Source: Epilithonimonas mollis
GTDB lineage: Bacteria; Bacteroidota; Bacteroidia; Flavobacteriales; Weeksellaceae
Direction: 5' to 3'
DNA: 64,000 nucleotides
NCBI RefSeq assembly: GCF_900142325.1
Contig: NZ_FRAM01000003.1
Span: 354,038-418,037 of the forward strand
The position numbers and the translations under genes were made by a program. Position 1 is the first letter of the stretch; the number at the start of each line of letters is the position of its first letter. The notes beneath the pieces are model-generated. The model was not told where the DNA came from and ran no database searches. It saw only the letters and a program-made list of their open reading frames with translations. Positions 8,589 to 17,905 of the stretch are shown here, piece after piece.

Positions 8589-9088
8589 TAATCTGACGCT
8601 GTATTATCGTTGTGCCCAATTTCCAAATTGGCTTTTACCACTTTATTCAATGAAAATTTCAAATCTTTTATTTGTTTTCTGGTGAGATAGGTAATATCAT
8701 ATTTTAAAATAATCACGCGGTTTTTTTTGCTGGTTATATAAATGTATAATCTCTTGAAAATAAAGCCATTTATGATATTAAACTTTACCAGTTTATATTT
8801 TGGAAATTCATCTTTTGCATTTTTTTTTGAGAATATATACAAAATATGGCTATTCCTGAAATTGAGTGCTTCTCCGTCACTATCATATTCAAAAAGAGGT
8901 TTACCCATGACATAAAGAGGGATAAGAAGCAATACCGGAATCAGGAGTAAAATCCAGGCTTTGTTTCCCAGAACATCAAACTTACTGATCTCCATGAGGT
9001 AACCAATTACACCCAGGATAAAAATAATTCCTACTATCGTGTAAACAAAAGTAATAACCGGAGTGTTATTTTTATTACTTAATCTCAT
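8588..9088 (-). CDS. Hypothetical two-TM membrane protein between parE and parC
   Basis: 166 residues, not recognised. Two hydrophobic helices (about 11-33 and 43-62) are followed by a soluble domain with alternating beta-like segments (FEYDSDGEALNFRNSH, then RLYIYITSK, VIILKYDITYLT). This resembles the two-TM plus PH-like layout of bacterial membrane-flanked domains. It is wedged between the two topoisomerase IV subunits, 22 bases after parE and overlapping the start of parC. A role in topoisomerase function cannot be inferred from position alone. The C-terminus is Asn/Asp-rich. Confidence 0.7.
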   Translation of the reverse strand: MRLSNKNNTPVITFVYTIVGIIFILGVIGYLMEISKFDVLGNKAWILLLIPVLLLIPLYVMGKPLFEYDSDGEALNFRNSHILYIFSKKNAKDEFPKYKLVKFNIINGFIFKRLYIYITSKKNRVIILKYDITYLTRKQIKDLKFSLNKVVKANLEIGHNDNTASD

Positions 9089-9110
9089 TTTATGTTTTTA
9101 CTTTGGGAAA

Positions 9111-10994
9111 TTAAACATCAACTTCCCGGATCGCCTCTTTTTTATCTATGTCGGTATCTTCTACCACCAGATTGTCCAATATGAACAATTGTCTGTCCGG
9201 TGTATTTTTCCCCATATAAAATTCCAGAAGTTGTTCTATCGTCTGGTCTTTCCCGACTACAACAGGTTCTAATCTGATATCCTTTCCAATAAAATGTTTG
9301 AACTCGTCCGGGGAAATCTCTCCTAATCCTTTGAATCGCGTAATTTCCGGATTTTTCCCCAATTCATTTAGTGCTTTCAACCGTTCAGCATCTGAGTAAC
9401 AATATCTTGTTTCTTTCTTGTTTCTGACACGGAAAAGTGGTGTTTGAAGGATATACAAATGTCCGTTTTTTATAAGATCAGGAAAAAACTGAAGGAAAAA
9501 AGTAATCATCAATAACCTTATATGCATCCCGTCCACATCCGCATCTGTAGCGATCACGACATGATTGTAACGCAGATCCTCCAGACTCTCTTCGATGTTG
9601 AGTGCAGCCTGCAAAAGATTGAATTCTTCATTTTCATAAACCACTTTCTTCGTGAGCCCATAACAGTTCAGAGGTTTTCCTTTCAAAGAAAAAACAGCTT
9701 GTGTTTCCACATCTCTGGACTTTGTAATGGAACCGGAAGCAGAATCACCTTCCGTAATAAAGATCATTGTTTCTGATTTTCTTGCAGCTTTCTGATCATT
9801 GTAATGATGCCTGCAGTCCCTCAGTTTTTTATTATGCAACGATACTTTTTTAGCACGTTCTCGAGCCAGTTTCTGGATTCCGGAAAGCTCTTTTCTCTCT
9901 CTTTCCGAGATCATGATCTTCCTCAGGATTGCTTCTGCAACCTCCGGGTTTTTGTGAAGAAAATTATCCAGTTTGTTTTTCAGAAAATCGATAATGAAAG
10001 TTCTGACAGTAACGCCGCCAGGTTCGATCTCATTCGATCCTAATTTTGTCTTGGTCTGAGATTCAAAAACAGGTTCAATAACTTTCACGGAAACGGCAGC
10101 GATAATTGATTTTCGTATATCAGCCGCTTCAAAATTTTTATTATAGAATTCTCTTATCGTCTTCACAAAAGCTTCACGAAAAGCATTCAGGTGTGTTCCG
10201 CCCTGTGTTGTGTTCTGCCCGTTAACAAAAGAAAAATAAGTTTCTGTCTGGGATTTGTCAGAATGGGTTATGGCAACCTCAATGTCTTCATCCTTCAGAT
10301 GAATGATGGGATAAAGAATGTCACTTTCCAGCTCTTCTTCCAAAAGATCTCTCAATCCGTTCTCAGAATAGAATTTTTCACCATTGAAAACGATGGTCAG
10401 TCCAGGATTGAGATAAGCATAATTCCGCAGCATCCTTTCCACATATTCTTTCCGGAATTTGAAATTCAGGAAAATGTCTTCATCGGGAACAAAGCTGATT
10501 TCCGTGCCGTTTCTGTCAGAAGAATCGGCTTCCGGATAATCCGTTTTGATGACGCCCCTGGAGAATTCTGCCATTTTCACTCGGCCTTCCCGTACAGATT
10601 TTACACGGAAAAACCCGGATAAGGCATTGACTGCTTTGGTACCGACACCATTCAGACCAACCGATTTTTTAAAAGCTTTGCTGTCGTATTTCCCTCCGGT
10701 ATTCATTTTGGAAACTGCATCAACCACTTTCCCCAACGGAATTCCACGTCCAAAATCACGGATCGTAACTTTTCCTTCATCCATTTTGATCTCGATGCGT
10801 TTTCCGGCTTTCATCACGAATTCATCAATCGAGTTGTCGATGATCTCTTTGAGGAGAATATATATCCCGTCATCCGCAGAAGAACCGTCGCCCAGTTTCC
10901 CGATGTACATCCCGGGACGAAGCCTGATATGCTCCTGCCAGTCGAGTGTACGGATATTGTCTTCGGAATAATTTACAGGATTAATTTCGCTCAT
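9111..10994 (-). CDS. parE: DNA topoisomerase IV (type IIA) subunit B
   Basis: ATPase subunit of topoisomerase IV, 627 residues, usual ParE length. The GHKL ATPase domain has the catalytic Glu50 and Asn54 in [10 protein letters not shown], followed by IRDFGRGIP and [14 protein letters not shown]. The transducer domain follows. The TOPRIM domain has the EGDSASG motif and a DADVDG metal-binding motif. It is the first gene of an operon with the two-TM protein, parC and rhomboid genes. A promoter box lies about 50 bases upstream. Confidence 0.95.
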   Translation of the reverse strand: MSEINPVNYSEDNIRTLDWQEHIRLRPGMYIGKLGDGSSADDGIYILLKEIIDNSIDEFVMKAGKRIEIKMDEGKVTIRDFGRGIPLGKVVDAVSKMNTGGKYDSKAFKKSVGLNGVGTKAVNALSGFFRVKSVREGRVKMAEFSRGVIKTDYPEADSSDRNGTEISFVPDEDIFLNFKFRKEYVERMLRNYAYLNPGLTIVFNGEKFYSENGLRDLLEEELESDILYPIIHLKDEDIEVAITHSDKSQTETYFSFVNGQNTTQGGTHLNAFREAFVKTIREFYNKNFEAADIRKSIIAAVSVKVIEPVFESQTKTKLGSNEIEPGGVTVRTFIIDFLKNKLDNFLHKNPEVAEAILRKIMISERERKELSGIQKLARERAKKVSLHNKKLRDCRHHYNDQKAARKSETMIFITEGDSASGSITKSRDVETQAVFSLKGKPLNCYGLTKKVVYENEEFNLLQAALNIEESLEDLRYNHVVIATDADVDGMHIRLLMITFFLQFFPDLIKNGHLYILQTPLFRVRNKKETRYCYSDAERLKALNELGKNPEITRFKGLGEISPDEFKHFIGKDIRLEPVVVGKDQTIEQLLEFYMGKNTPDRQLFILDNLVVEDTDIDKKEAIREVDV

Positions 10995-11043
10995 ATATTT
11001 TGAATTTCTAAAAACGTTGAAACCGCTAAGAATCGATAACTCA

Positions 11044-11051
11044 CAAATTTA
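11044..11051 (-). promoter_or_regulatory. Candidate -7 box of the parE operon
   Basis: TAAATTTG on the minus strand, a full TAnnTTTG match 49 bases before the parE start. No good TTG -33 element is seen at the right distance. Confidence 0.45.
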
Positions 11052-11118
11052 ACGAAATGAAATTTAATTTGAAAGTTTTGAGAATTTATTTTAACCGATA
11101 TTGCTAAATATTTATTAA

Positions 11119-11146
11119 CAAAAAAAGCCAGACGACTGTCCGGCTT
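11119..11146 (-). terminator. Terminator of the T9SS gene at 11190-11987
   Basis: On the minus strand AGCC.GAC/GTC.GGCT with one mismatch and a four-base loop, followed by seven T. Confidence 0.75.
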
Positions 11147-11189
11147 CATTTTTAATTTTGAATAAACTTAAAACATAAAGTCGAAAAGC

Positions 11190-11987
11190 TTATTTTTTAA
11201 TAATTTTCTTAGATAGAATCTGTGAAGTGGTATGAATATTCAGAATATACTGACCGGAAGGGAGTTTTCTTACATCAGCTTCAGGCGTCTGATTTTCCAA
11301 AACCATTTTTCCATTCATATCATACAGTCTGATTTTTTTGAAATCTTCTACTCCTTTTACCCGGATCATATCTGAAGCAGGATTTGGATAAACATGGATT
11401 TCGGATGCATTAAAATCCGAAACAGCCAAGTTCATATCCTCCAAAACCTGAATATTATCGATGATCAGAACCAAAAGATCCGTACAGTTATAATGTCTGA
11501 AGACAACCTGAACATCCTGACCCGCAAAATCAGAAATATCCACAGTCACATGTTTGGCTTCATCCATATATCCCGCATCCAGTGTCTCTTCAAAAACCGG
11601 CGTTTCCGTTCCTGTAAAAGTAGAATTTGCCGGGATTACATAAACCGCATAATGCTCCTGAAAAACGACATCATCAAAAGCACCGACATCAAACTTCAGA
11701 CTTAACTTTTTTTCTGAGTTGTCTGGTAAGGAGATTACCGGACTTGTCAAAGTATTATCCGGAGTGAACGCTTCCAAAAACCAGGACCATGATGTAGCAT
11801 AATATCCCGTGAAAGCATCAATAGAACTGTCATCAAACTCCCATTTCTCACCGTCGCCGTCTCTATCTGTATTGGTCCACGAGTTCCGTCCAGTTTCTGT
11901 TTCAAAATCTTCTTTGAAAACAACAATCTGAGCTGATACGGACAAGCCCGTTAATAATAAAGATGCAAATAGTAATTTTTTAAGCAT
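11190..11987 (-). CDS. Secreted T9SS type A sorting-domain protein with choice-of-anchor/jelly-roll domain
   Basis: 265 residues. A Sec signal peptide (about 1-19, ending SVSAQ) is followed by a beta-rich region with FKEDFETETGRNSWTNTD and LSLKFDVGAFD, typical of choice-of-anchor J (MAM/jelly-roll-like) domains. The last 80 residues form a T9SS type A sorting domain (HVYPNPASD, then RLYDMNGKMV and a lysine-ended tail), so it should be exported by the type IX system and attached to or released from the cell surface. Monocistronic, with its own terminator. Ligand unknown. Confidence 0.88.
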   Translation of the reverse strand: MLKKLLFASLLLTGLSVSAQIVVFKEDFETETGRNSWTNTDRDGDGEKWEFDDSSIDAFTGYYATSWSWFLEAFTPDNTLTSPVISLPDNSEKKLSLKFDVGAFDDVVFQEHYAVYVIPANSTFTGTETPVFEETLDAGYMDEAKHVTVDISDFAGQDVQVVFRHYNCTDLLVLIIDNIQVLEDMNLAVSDFNASEIHVYPNPASDMIRVKGVEDFKKIRLYDMNGKMVLENQTPEADVRKLPSGQYILNIHTTSQILSKKIIKK

Positions 11988-12020
11988 ATAATTTTATATT
12001 TAAATTTCCGGCTAAAATAA

Positions 12021-12053
12021 ATAAAAAAACGCCTTCATCTCTGAAAGCGTTTC
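12021..12053 (-). terminator. Terminator of ychF
   Basis: Minus-strand stem GAAACGC.TTC/GAA.GCGTTT followed by a T-rich run, about 20 bases after the ychF stop. Confidence 0.75.
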
Positions 12054-12074
12054 TGAATATTTTTTAAATGTTAC

Positions 12075-13166
12075 TTAAACATTGAATCTGAAATGCATGA
12101 TATCACCATCCTGAACGACATACTCCTTCCCTTCAACAGAAAGTTTCCCGGCTTCTTTTACTTTAGCTTCGGAGCCATAAGTCATATAATCATTATATTT
12201 AATAACTTCTGCACGGATAAATCCTTTCTCAAAATCTGTGTGAATAACTCCAGCTGCCTGTGGCGCAGTCCAACCCTGCCCAATGGTCCAGGCTCTGACT
12301 TCCTTGACACCAGCTGTGAAATAGGTCTGTAATTTCAGAAGATCATACGCTTTTCTGATCAGTCGGTTTACACCCGGCTCTTCCAGCCCAAGCTCTTCCA
12401 GGAACATCTGTCTTTCTTCGAAAGTTTCCAGCTCATTGATGTCAGCTTCGATCTGAGCGGCTAAAACAACAACTTCAGCATTTTCGGATTTTGCCATTTC
12501 TTCGATTTTCCCAATCCAGGCATTTCCGTTTTTAATAGAATTTTCATCAACATTACAAACATAAAGCACAGGCTTGTTGGTCAATAACTGAACTTCTCCG
12601 ATAATCGACTTTGTAAAATCATCTGTCGGAAACTCTCTGGCATTTTTCCCGTCTTCTACAAATTTCTGTAAGTTTTGTAAAGTTTCGTAAGTTAAGATAT
12701 CTTCCTTTTTCCCGGATTTGATGAATTTTTTAGCTTTATCAACCGCTTTTCCTATTGTTTCCAAATCTTTCAGCTGCAACTCAATATCGATAATTTCTTT
12801 GTCTCTCATCGGGTCAACAGAGCCTTCTACATGAATAATGTTCCCATTATCAAAACATCTCAAAACATGGATGATCGCTTCACATTCGCGGATATTTGCC
12901 AAAAACTGATTCCCAAGACCTTCTCCTTTACTTGCGCCTTTTACCAAACCGGCGATATCTACAATCTCTACGACTGCAGGCAATACACGTTCAGGATTTA
13001 CGATTTTTTCTAATTCGAAAAGTCGCGGATCCGGAACAGAAACCGTTCCCAGATTGGGCTCGATTGTACAAAACGGATAGTTTGCAGACTGTGCCTTTGC
13101 ATTGCTAAGACAATTAAAAAGAGTTGACTTTCCTACATTCGGAAGACCTACGATGCCACATTTCAT
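12075..13166 (-). CDS. ychF: Redox-regulated ATPase YchF (Obg-like)
   Basis: P-loop protein of the Obg/TRAFAC group that prefers ATP and associates with ribosomes. 363 residues, standard length. The P-loop GLPNVGKSTLFN is near residue 6, DIAGLVKGASKGEGLGN is the switch region, and NVDE replaces the NKxD base-recognition motif as usual in YchF. A coiled-coil insert and a C-terminal TGS domain (about 280-363, with RAWTIGQGWTAPQAAGVIH) follow. Monocistronic with promoter and terminator. Confidence 0.97.
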   Translation of the reverse strand: MKCGIVGLPNVGKSTLFNCLSNAKAQSANYPFCTIEPNLGTVSVPDPRLFELEKIVNPERVLPAVVEIVDIAGLVKGASKGEGLGNQFLANIRECEAIIHVLRCFDNGNIIHVEGSVDPMRDKEIIDIELQLKDLETIGKAVDKAKKFIKSGKKEDILTYETLQNLQKFVEDGKNAREFPTDDFTKSIIGEVQLLTNKPVLYVCNVDENSIKNGNAWIGKIEEMAKSENAEVVVLAAQIEADINELETFEERQMFLEELGLEEPGVNRLIRKAYDLLKLQTYFTAGVKEVRAWTIGQGWTAPQAAGVIHTDFEKGFIRAEVIKYNDYMTYGSEAKVKEAGKLSVEGKEYVVQDGDIMHFRFNV

Positions 13167-13240
13167 ATATATCGGGTTTAAGGTTTTTTTAGTTTAAGAT
13201 TAAAAAAATATTGAATTTTAAATATTAAACTTTTAGCGTG

Positions 13241-13248
13241 CAAAGATA
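13241..13248 (-). promoter_or_regulatory. Candidate -7 box of ychF
   Basis: TATCTTTG on the minus strand, about 75 bases before the ATG. No clear -33 element. Confidence 0.45.
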
Positions 13249-13289
13249 CTGATTTTGTATTTGAATTCTCTACTTTTACAACCTTAATT

Positions 13290-13586
13290 ATGAGCAGAAA
13301 AAAACGCGAATATCTTTCTTCCGAACTGATGAATTCTTTTGCAAAGATCTATGGTTTTGAAGACAAGCTGAAAGCTTTTGAGATCAGAGATTTTCTTGAG
13401 GATTATCTTTCAGATGATCTTTTTTCGGAGATTGACACCATCAATCTCAAGGAAAGGGTTTTGGTTTTACGGATAAAATCACCGCTTCTGAAAAATGATT
13501 TCCGGATGAGAAAAACATTTTTCCTGAAAAAATTCCGGGAAGTACTGAAAGATGAATCGCTGATTAATGACCTTCTGATTTTGTAG
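13290..13586 (+). CDS. DUF721 (DciA-like) domain protein
   Basis: 98 residues. The second half (LKERVLVLRIKSPLLKNDF, then FFLKKFREVL) is the DUF721 pattern of a beta strand with an 'S-P-x-L' turn and a helix. DUF721/DciA proteins load or assist the replicative helicase DnaB in bacteria lacking DnaC; here that role is inference from family. The basic N-terminus (SRKKREY) could contact DNA. Its last 23 bases overlap the 3' end of the convergent Gcr-type gene. Confidence 0.75.
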   Translation: MSRKKREYLSSELMNSFAKIYGFEDKLKAFEIRDFLEDYLSDDLFSEIDTINLKERVLVLRIKSPLLKNDFRMRKTFFLKKFREVLKDESLINDLLIL

Positions 13587-15591
13587 AAATATCCTGGATC
13601 ATTTTTTTACTTTTCTCATCCAGCATTGATCTCAACGGAAAGAAAAAACGGAATGGATTTTTAACAAAATACCTGAAAATTTCTCTGAAAATCTCCTTCG
13701 CCTCATTCAGCTCCACTTTTCTGGAACGGAATGCCAATAGCATTGACAGGCCGAAACTGACGATGAAATTAAAAAAGCCAATGATAAAAACCGTGGTGAA
13801 GGAAATCCAAAACGTGTAAGAAGTGACCACAAAATCTTTACCATAAAGTCCCAGAGCAAAATTACCTGCTGCAAAAGTGATATGACGGATGTCCAGATCC
13901 AGACCCAGGAATAATCCAATCGGTGCGGTTGCTCCCAGAAAGACCCCAAACCAAAAATTGGAAACTATGCCAGCCCAGTTTTTGGAATAGTAAAGAGAAA
14001 GCTGCATTGCAATTCTCTGTCCGAAGAAATAATTGATAAAAGGATTTTTAGCAATTCTTTTCGGAATCTGATAAAAAACCGAATTATTCCCGATATTTCC
14101 TGAAATGACACCAGAAATAAACAGAAAAACACCTGCAATAGATGCATGCAAAATAGCTTTGGACTGAAACGGATCCAGATCATACAACAGCTTGCCGGAT
14201 TTTTCGAAAGCGAAATTCTGTTTAAAAAGAATTTCCAATCCGTAGATGATGGCCAGTGAAACAGGAAATGACAGCAAAACATTTCCTACAAATGCGATGA
14301 ACTGGGAACGGAATAATTGTGAAACCACATGTGCAAATTCCCTGTATATACTTCTGTTATTACCTTCTGACAATACCTTTGCCATTGTTGCTGCGGTCAT
14401 TGCCGGCTGTTTTGTCGCCAGCGTGAACCGCATCAGATAAATCATCACAAATCCCATTGCGTAGTTGAAGGAAAACAGCATTGCGTGTGCAAAATCACTT
14501 GCGGGAATATAGCTGTAAAGCATTTTCAGTACACAAAGCGCTCCCACAATCACTCCTCCTCCGGACGCTTTCCAAAACATCGTCATATAGGATTTGAATG
14601 TCGAAGTGATATAGTGTGTCCCGACTTCTGCCGTGTGATTGGTAATAAGATGCGACATCAGCCTGGTACTGTCTGCGACCAGATCACGCAGGTTATTTTT
14701 ATGAGATTTGTATTTCAGAATATTGAAAAACAATTGTTTGGAATTGATGAGGTAATCCGCCTCTTCATCGATCACAAATAGTTTAATAATATCAGACATC
14801 CTGTTAAGCTGCTGACGGATCTTGAGCAGCGACTGGTTGGTTTTGCTGGAAATCCCGTATTTTGAAGAATTTTTGAATGCAATATTTACAAAATCAAGAC
14901 ATTGTTCCAGATAGACTTTTGTCTGTTTATATATTTCGTCCGAGGAAGAAAGTTTAAAGTCTTTGTCATTTTTGAAGTTGGCATTCAGTATATCCAGTTC
15001 ATTTTGCAACGCCAGAAAGGGATTGTCAAAATTTTTATATTCAGGCGCCATTTTCATAACTTCCACATCCAGCGCATTACCTATGACACGCCAGGCCAGG
15101 ATATTGAGCGAAAAAAGCAGTTCTTTTTTGACCTGGATTTTATCAATAAATCTGTCAATCCTCAACAGCCGAAACAGTTCATCAACTTTATCTTCCGGTG
15201 AATTCTGAAAAAATTCCAGGTCTTTTTTGGGCGTAACAAGAACGTTATCTACAAGATACCAGACAGTTTTTTCATTTTCTATCGGTGGGAGCACTTTATT
15301 CAGCAATCTCTTTTTGAATTCCGGGAAGAAAGCGTTTTCAGAAAGAATATCAGCCTCGGTCAAAGAAAGATTGAATGAGCGGTCTTCAAAAACATTCCTG
15401 ATATAGACCATCAGATTTTCCCTGATATGGGAGTTATCTTTGAGATAAGCCGTGAAAACACCGAGATCTTCTCTTTTCAGGCTCATGATAATTTCGGACA
15501 ATGGCTCGAGAGACAAGGTTTCATTCTCCTCGCTGAAGTATTTTTTCAGAACAATGCTAAAACTGTCTTTTCTGAGTAACCTAATCGCCAT
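13564..15591 (-). CDS. Gcr-type 'site-specific recombinase' family membrane protein (PF10136-like)
   Basis: 675 residues. The N-terminal 320 residues are helical and soluble. The second half has about seven membrane segments (for example GVIVGALCVLKMLYSYI, then FVGNVLLSFPVSLAIIYGLEI). The whole layout matches the family named after Neisseria Gcr, annotated as site-specific recombinase although it has no recombinase catalytic motif. I see no tyrosine or serine recombinase active site, and a membrane function is more likely. It ends 23 bases inside the convergent DUF721 gene and starts 16 bases after mtgA, with which it probably forms an operon. Confidence 0.75.
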   Translation of the reverse strand: MAIRLLRKDSFSIVLKKYFSEENETLSLEPLSEIIMSLKREDLGVFTAYLKDNSHIRENLMVYIRNVFEDRSFNLSLTEADILSENAFFPEFKKRLLNKVLPPIENEKTVWYLVDNVLVTPKKDLEFFQNSPEDKVDELFRLLRIDRFIDKIQVKKELLFSLNILAWRVIGNALDVEVMKMAPEYKNFDNPFLALQNELDILNANFKNDKDFKLSSSDEIYKQTKVYLEQCLDFVNIAFKNSSKYGISSKTNQSLLKIRQQLNRMSDIIKLFVIDEEADYLINSKQLFFNILKYKSHKNNLRDLVADSTRLMSHLITNHTAEVGTHYITSTFKSYMTMFWKASGGGVIVGALCVLKMLYSYIPASDFAHAMLFSFNYAMGFVMIYLMRFTLATKQPAMTAATMAKVLSEGNNRSIYREFAHVVSQLFRSQFIAFVGNVLLSFPVSLAIIYGLEILFKQNFAFEKSGKLLYDLDPFQSKAILHASIAGVFLFISGVISGNIGNNSVFYQIPKRIAKNPFINYFFGQRIAMQLSLYYSKNWAGIVSNFWFGVFLGATAPIGLFLGLDLDIRHITFAAGNFALGLYGKDFVVTSYTFWISFTTVFIIGFFNFIVSFGLSMLLAFRSRKVELNEAKEIFREIFRYFVKNPFRFFFPLRSMLDEKSKKMIQDISTKSEGH

Positions 15592-15607
15592 ATTACTACA
15601 AAAGTAA

Positions 15608-16255
15608 TTATTTCAGAACAATATTGTTCATCTGTCTCATAATCCAGTTGTGTTTTTTTCTTAGATAAGGGCTTGGATTTTTGGGATCATATTTTTTCGG
15701 GTTTGGCAAAACGGCAGCAATCCATGCCGCTTCACTTTTGGTCATATCTTTTGCCGGCTTATTAAAATAATAATTTGAAGCTGCTTCTACACCAAAAACG
15801 CCCTGTCCCATCTCGATAGAATTCAGGTATCTTTCGAGGATAATATCCTTTCCCCAGATTTTTTCTATAATGAAGGTATAAATCGCTTCCAGTCCTTTTC
15901 TGATCCAGCTTCTCCCCTGCCAAAGAAAGATATTTTTTGCCGTCTGCTGAGAGATTGTACTTCCCCCTCTTACAACTTTGCCCTTTTTATCATTTTTTTT
16001 CATGGCTTTTTCGATCTGTTTATAATCGAAGCCATTATGAGAATAGAACAACTGGTCTTCTGATGCAATAACCGCTTTTTTAACATTATTCCCCATCTCA
16101 TCATACGGGATATAATCCCGCTGTAGCTTGCCATATTTTATCAGACCGCCCAATTGTGTAAAAGTAATAGGCGGATTAAAGAATATCCCGAAAATAATAA
16201 AAAGTATGTTTGCTAAAACAAGAATCAGAAATAGCTTCTTAATAAACTTCCACAT
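15608..16255 (-). CDS. mtgA: Monofunctional biosynthetic peptidoglycan transglycosylase
   Basis: Polymerises lipid II into glycan strands on the outer face of the inner membrane (GT51). 215 residues, normal for MtgA. One N-terminal TM anchor (about 7-27), the catalytic Glu66 in VIASEDQLFYSHNGFD, the second conserved block GGSTISQQTAKN, and the C-terminal block YLNSIEMGQGVFGVEAAS. There is no transpeptidase domain. First gene of a probable two-gene operon with the Gcr-type protein. Confidence 0.96.
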   Translation of the reverse strand: MWKFIKKLFLILVLANILFIIFGIFFNPPITFTQLGGLIKYGKLQRDYIPYDEMGNNVKKAVIASEDQLFYSHNGFDYKQIEKAMKKNDKKGKVVRGGSTISQQTAKNIFLWQGRSWIRKGLEAIYTFIIEKIWGKDIILERYLNSIEMGQGVFGVEAASNYYFNKPAKDMTKSEAAWIAAVLPNPKKYDPKNPSPYLRKKHNWIMRQMNNIVLK

Positions 16256-16347
16256 TGCAACAATTTTCAGCGAAAATAAAACAAAAAATTCATCTTACCG
16301 ATTTATCAGCTATAGAAATATCATAATCAGAATAAAAATTTTTGCAT

Positions 16348-16379
16348 AAAAAAACTCACAACCAAAATGATTGTGAGTT
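16348..16379 (-). terminator. Terminator after the tRNA cluster
   Basis: Minus-strand stem AACTCACAA/TTGTGAGTT with a short loop followed by seven T, four bases after tRNA-Arg. Confidence 0.85.
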
Positions 16380-16382
16380 AAG

Positions 16383-16456
16383 TGAGCGCGAAAGGATTCG
16401 AACCTTTGACCGTCTGCTTAGAAGGCAGATGCTCTATCCAGCTGAGCTACGCACCC
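16383..16456 (-). tRNA. tRNA-Arg (TCT)
   Basis: Acceptor GGGTGCG pairs with CGCGCTC with one G:T wobble. The anticodon loop is CTTCTAA between CTGC stems, and the T loop is TTCGAAT. No encoded CCA. Confidence 0.93.
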
Positions 16457-16501
16457 TAAAGGCTTTTAAAAGAAAAATTCCCGAAGGAATTTTGAATAAT
16501 G

Positions 16502-16576
16502 TCGGGGCGGCAGGATTCGAACCTGCGACCTCCTGGTCCCAAACCAGGCGCGATGACCGGACTACGCTACGCCCCG
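16502..16576 (-). tRNA. tRNA-Pro (TGG)
   Basis: Acceptor CGGGGCG with CGCCCCG. The anticodon stem-loop has TTTGGGA between CCTGG and CCAGG, and the T loop is TTCGAAT. No encoded CCA. Confidence 0.93.
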
Positions 16577-16590
16577 AAGATTTTCTAATG

Positions 16591-16675
16591 CGGAGGGTAA
16601 GGGATTCGAACCCTTGCGACCCTTTCGGGTCGACAGTTTAGCAAACTGCTCCATTAACCACTCTGGCAACCCTCC
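16591..16675 (-). tRNA. tRNA-Ser (GCT)
   Basis: Acceptor GGAGGGT with ACCCTCC. The anticodon is GCT, and the long variable arm (CGACCC/GGGTCG) is typical of tRNA-Ser. First gene of the Ser-Pro-Arg cluster. Confidence 0.94.
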
Positions 16676-16720
16676 TTTTTAGAAATATTTTTATGATCGT
16701 TATCTGCTCAATTGCGAGTG

Positions 16721-16751
16721 CAAATATAGAACAGTTTTCCTTATCTACCAA
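16721..16751 (-). promoter_or_regulatory. Promoter of the tRNA Ser-Pro-Arg cluster
   Basis: On the minus strand TTG (16751-16749), a 20-base spacer and TATATTTG (16728-16721), 45 bases before tRNA-Ser. Confidence 0.7.
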
Positions 16752-16812
16752 AAAAAATTATTGATTTTTTTTCATATTTTTGAATCAAAATAAACTGCAA
16801 ACACTGACTACT

Positions 16813-17820
16813 ATGCGTAATTCATTATATCTCACAGCCTTAGGAATCTTAATCATTTCCTGTGGTTCACAGCAAAAAACTGTAAAAAATAAAACATCCG
16901 CAATTCCGAATCCGCCAAAACCTGTCGTCACTATTAAAAAACCCCAGATAAAAGAGGATGAAGGCGAATATTACAAAGTCAACATTGCAGATATCGCCAA
17001 GAATGATAACACGATTAGCTTTGGCTCCATTGTCAGTGCAGATCCTGCTGGATATAAAATTACTAAAAATTATTTTCCGGCAATAGGACAGAATTTCCGA
17101 CAACGATATGTGATCCTTCATTATACTGTTCTGAACGATGAAAAATCCATTTCGACGCTAACGCAGCAATCAGTCAGTGCACATTATCTTGTAAGTACGC
17201 TTCCGGATAAGGAAATCTATCAGATCGTTGATGAAAATAAAAGGGCATACCATGCTGGTGTCAGTTTCTGGAGAAAAGATCAGCAGCTGAATGATACATC
17301 TATCGGAATAGAAATCGTAAATATGGGTTACACGACAGATTCTTTGAACAACCGTGTTTTTTATCCTTATCCCGAAGAGCAATTCAAGAAAGTGGCGGCT
17401 TTGGTAAAAGATATCGTGATGCGGTATAATATTCCTCCAACAAACATTCTGGCCCATTCTGACATTGCACCGACGAGAAAACAGGATCCTGGTCCTCTTT
17501 TCCCGTGGAAAAGGCTTTATGATGAGTATCAGATCGGGATGTGGTATGATGGAGCTACCAAGCAGAGTTTTCTGGACCAAATACTTACAGGCAATGAAAT
17601 CACTTTGCAATACAACAATCCTGAATTTGTATCAAAAATCCAGCAGCAATTGGTTCAGTTTGGCTATGCCTTAACAGTAAATGGGGTTTGGGACAAGACG
17701 ACAAAACAGACCTTGGAAGCATTCCAGTTTCACTTCAGACCAACGAATTACAGTGGAATTCTGGATGCGGAAACTTGGGCTATTTTACAGGCTCTTATCC
17801 AGAAATACCCGCAGAAATAA
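16813..17820 (+). CDS. N-acetylmuramoyl-L-alanine amidase lipoprotein (Amidase_2 plus PG-binding)
   Basis: Cleaves the amide between muramic acid and L-alanine in peptidoglycan. From the ATG at 16813 it has 335 residues and a lipoprotein signal with Cys17 (ILIISCGS). An earlier in-frame TTG at 16780 would spoil this signal and overlaps a promoter-like TATTTTTG box (16775-16782). The Amidase_2 zinc ligands are His103 (ILHYTV), His215 (AHSDIAP) and Asp225 (KQDPGP). A C-terminal peptidoglycan-binding domain covers about 265-330 (IQQQLVQFGY, then GVWDKTTKQTLEAFQ). The layout equals AmiD of E. coli: an outer membrane lipoprotein for wall recycling. Confidence 0.92.
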   Translation: MRNSLYLTALGILIISCGSQQKTVKNKTSAIPNPPKPVVTIKKPQIKEDEGEYYKVNIADIAKNDNTISFGSIVSADPAGYKITKNYFPAIGQNFRQRYVILHYTVLNDEKSISTLTQQSVSAHYLVSTLPDKEIYQIVDENKRAYHAGVSFWRKDQQLNDTSIGIEIVNMGYTTDSLNNRVFYPYPEEQFKKVAALVKDIVMRYNIPPTNILAHSDIAPTRKQDPGPLFPWKRLYDEYQIGMWYDGATKQSFLDQILTGNEITLQYNNPEFVSKIQQQLVQFGYALTVNGVWDKTTKQTLEAFQFHFRPTNYSGILDAETWAILQALIQKYPQK

Positions 17821-17905
17821 AACTTCAGGATATGAAGTTAAATTAGTAGTTCAATTGTCACTTAGGTTTGGATAATCTCCATATATTTGAGGGTCTGATA
17901 CAAGA

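Noticed and set aside
13564..15591. Reading the Gcr-type gene as a mobile-element recombinase
   Set aside because: No recombinase active site is visible and the second half is membrane-spanning; it sits in a stable core context with mtgA.
16342..16641. A 99-codon plus-strand frame across the tRNA cluster
   Set aside because: It overlaps three well-formed tRNA genes on the other strand and its sequence is their complement.
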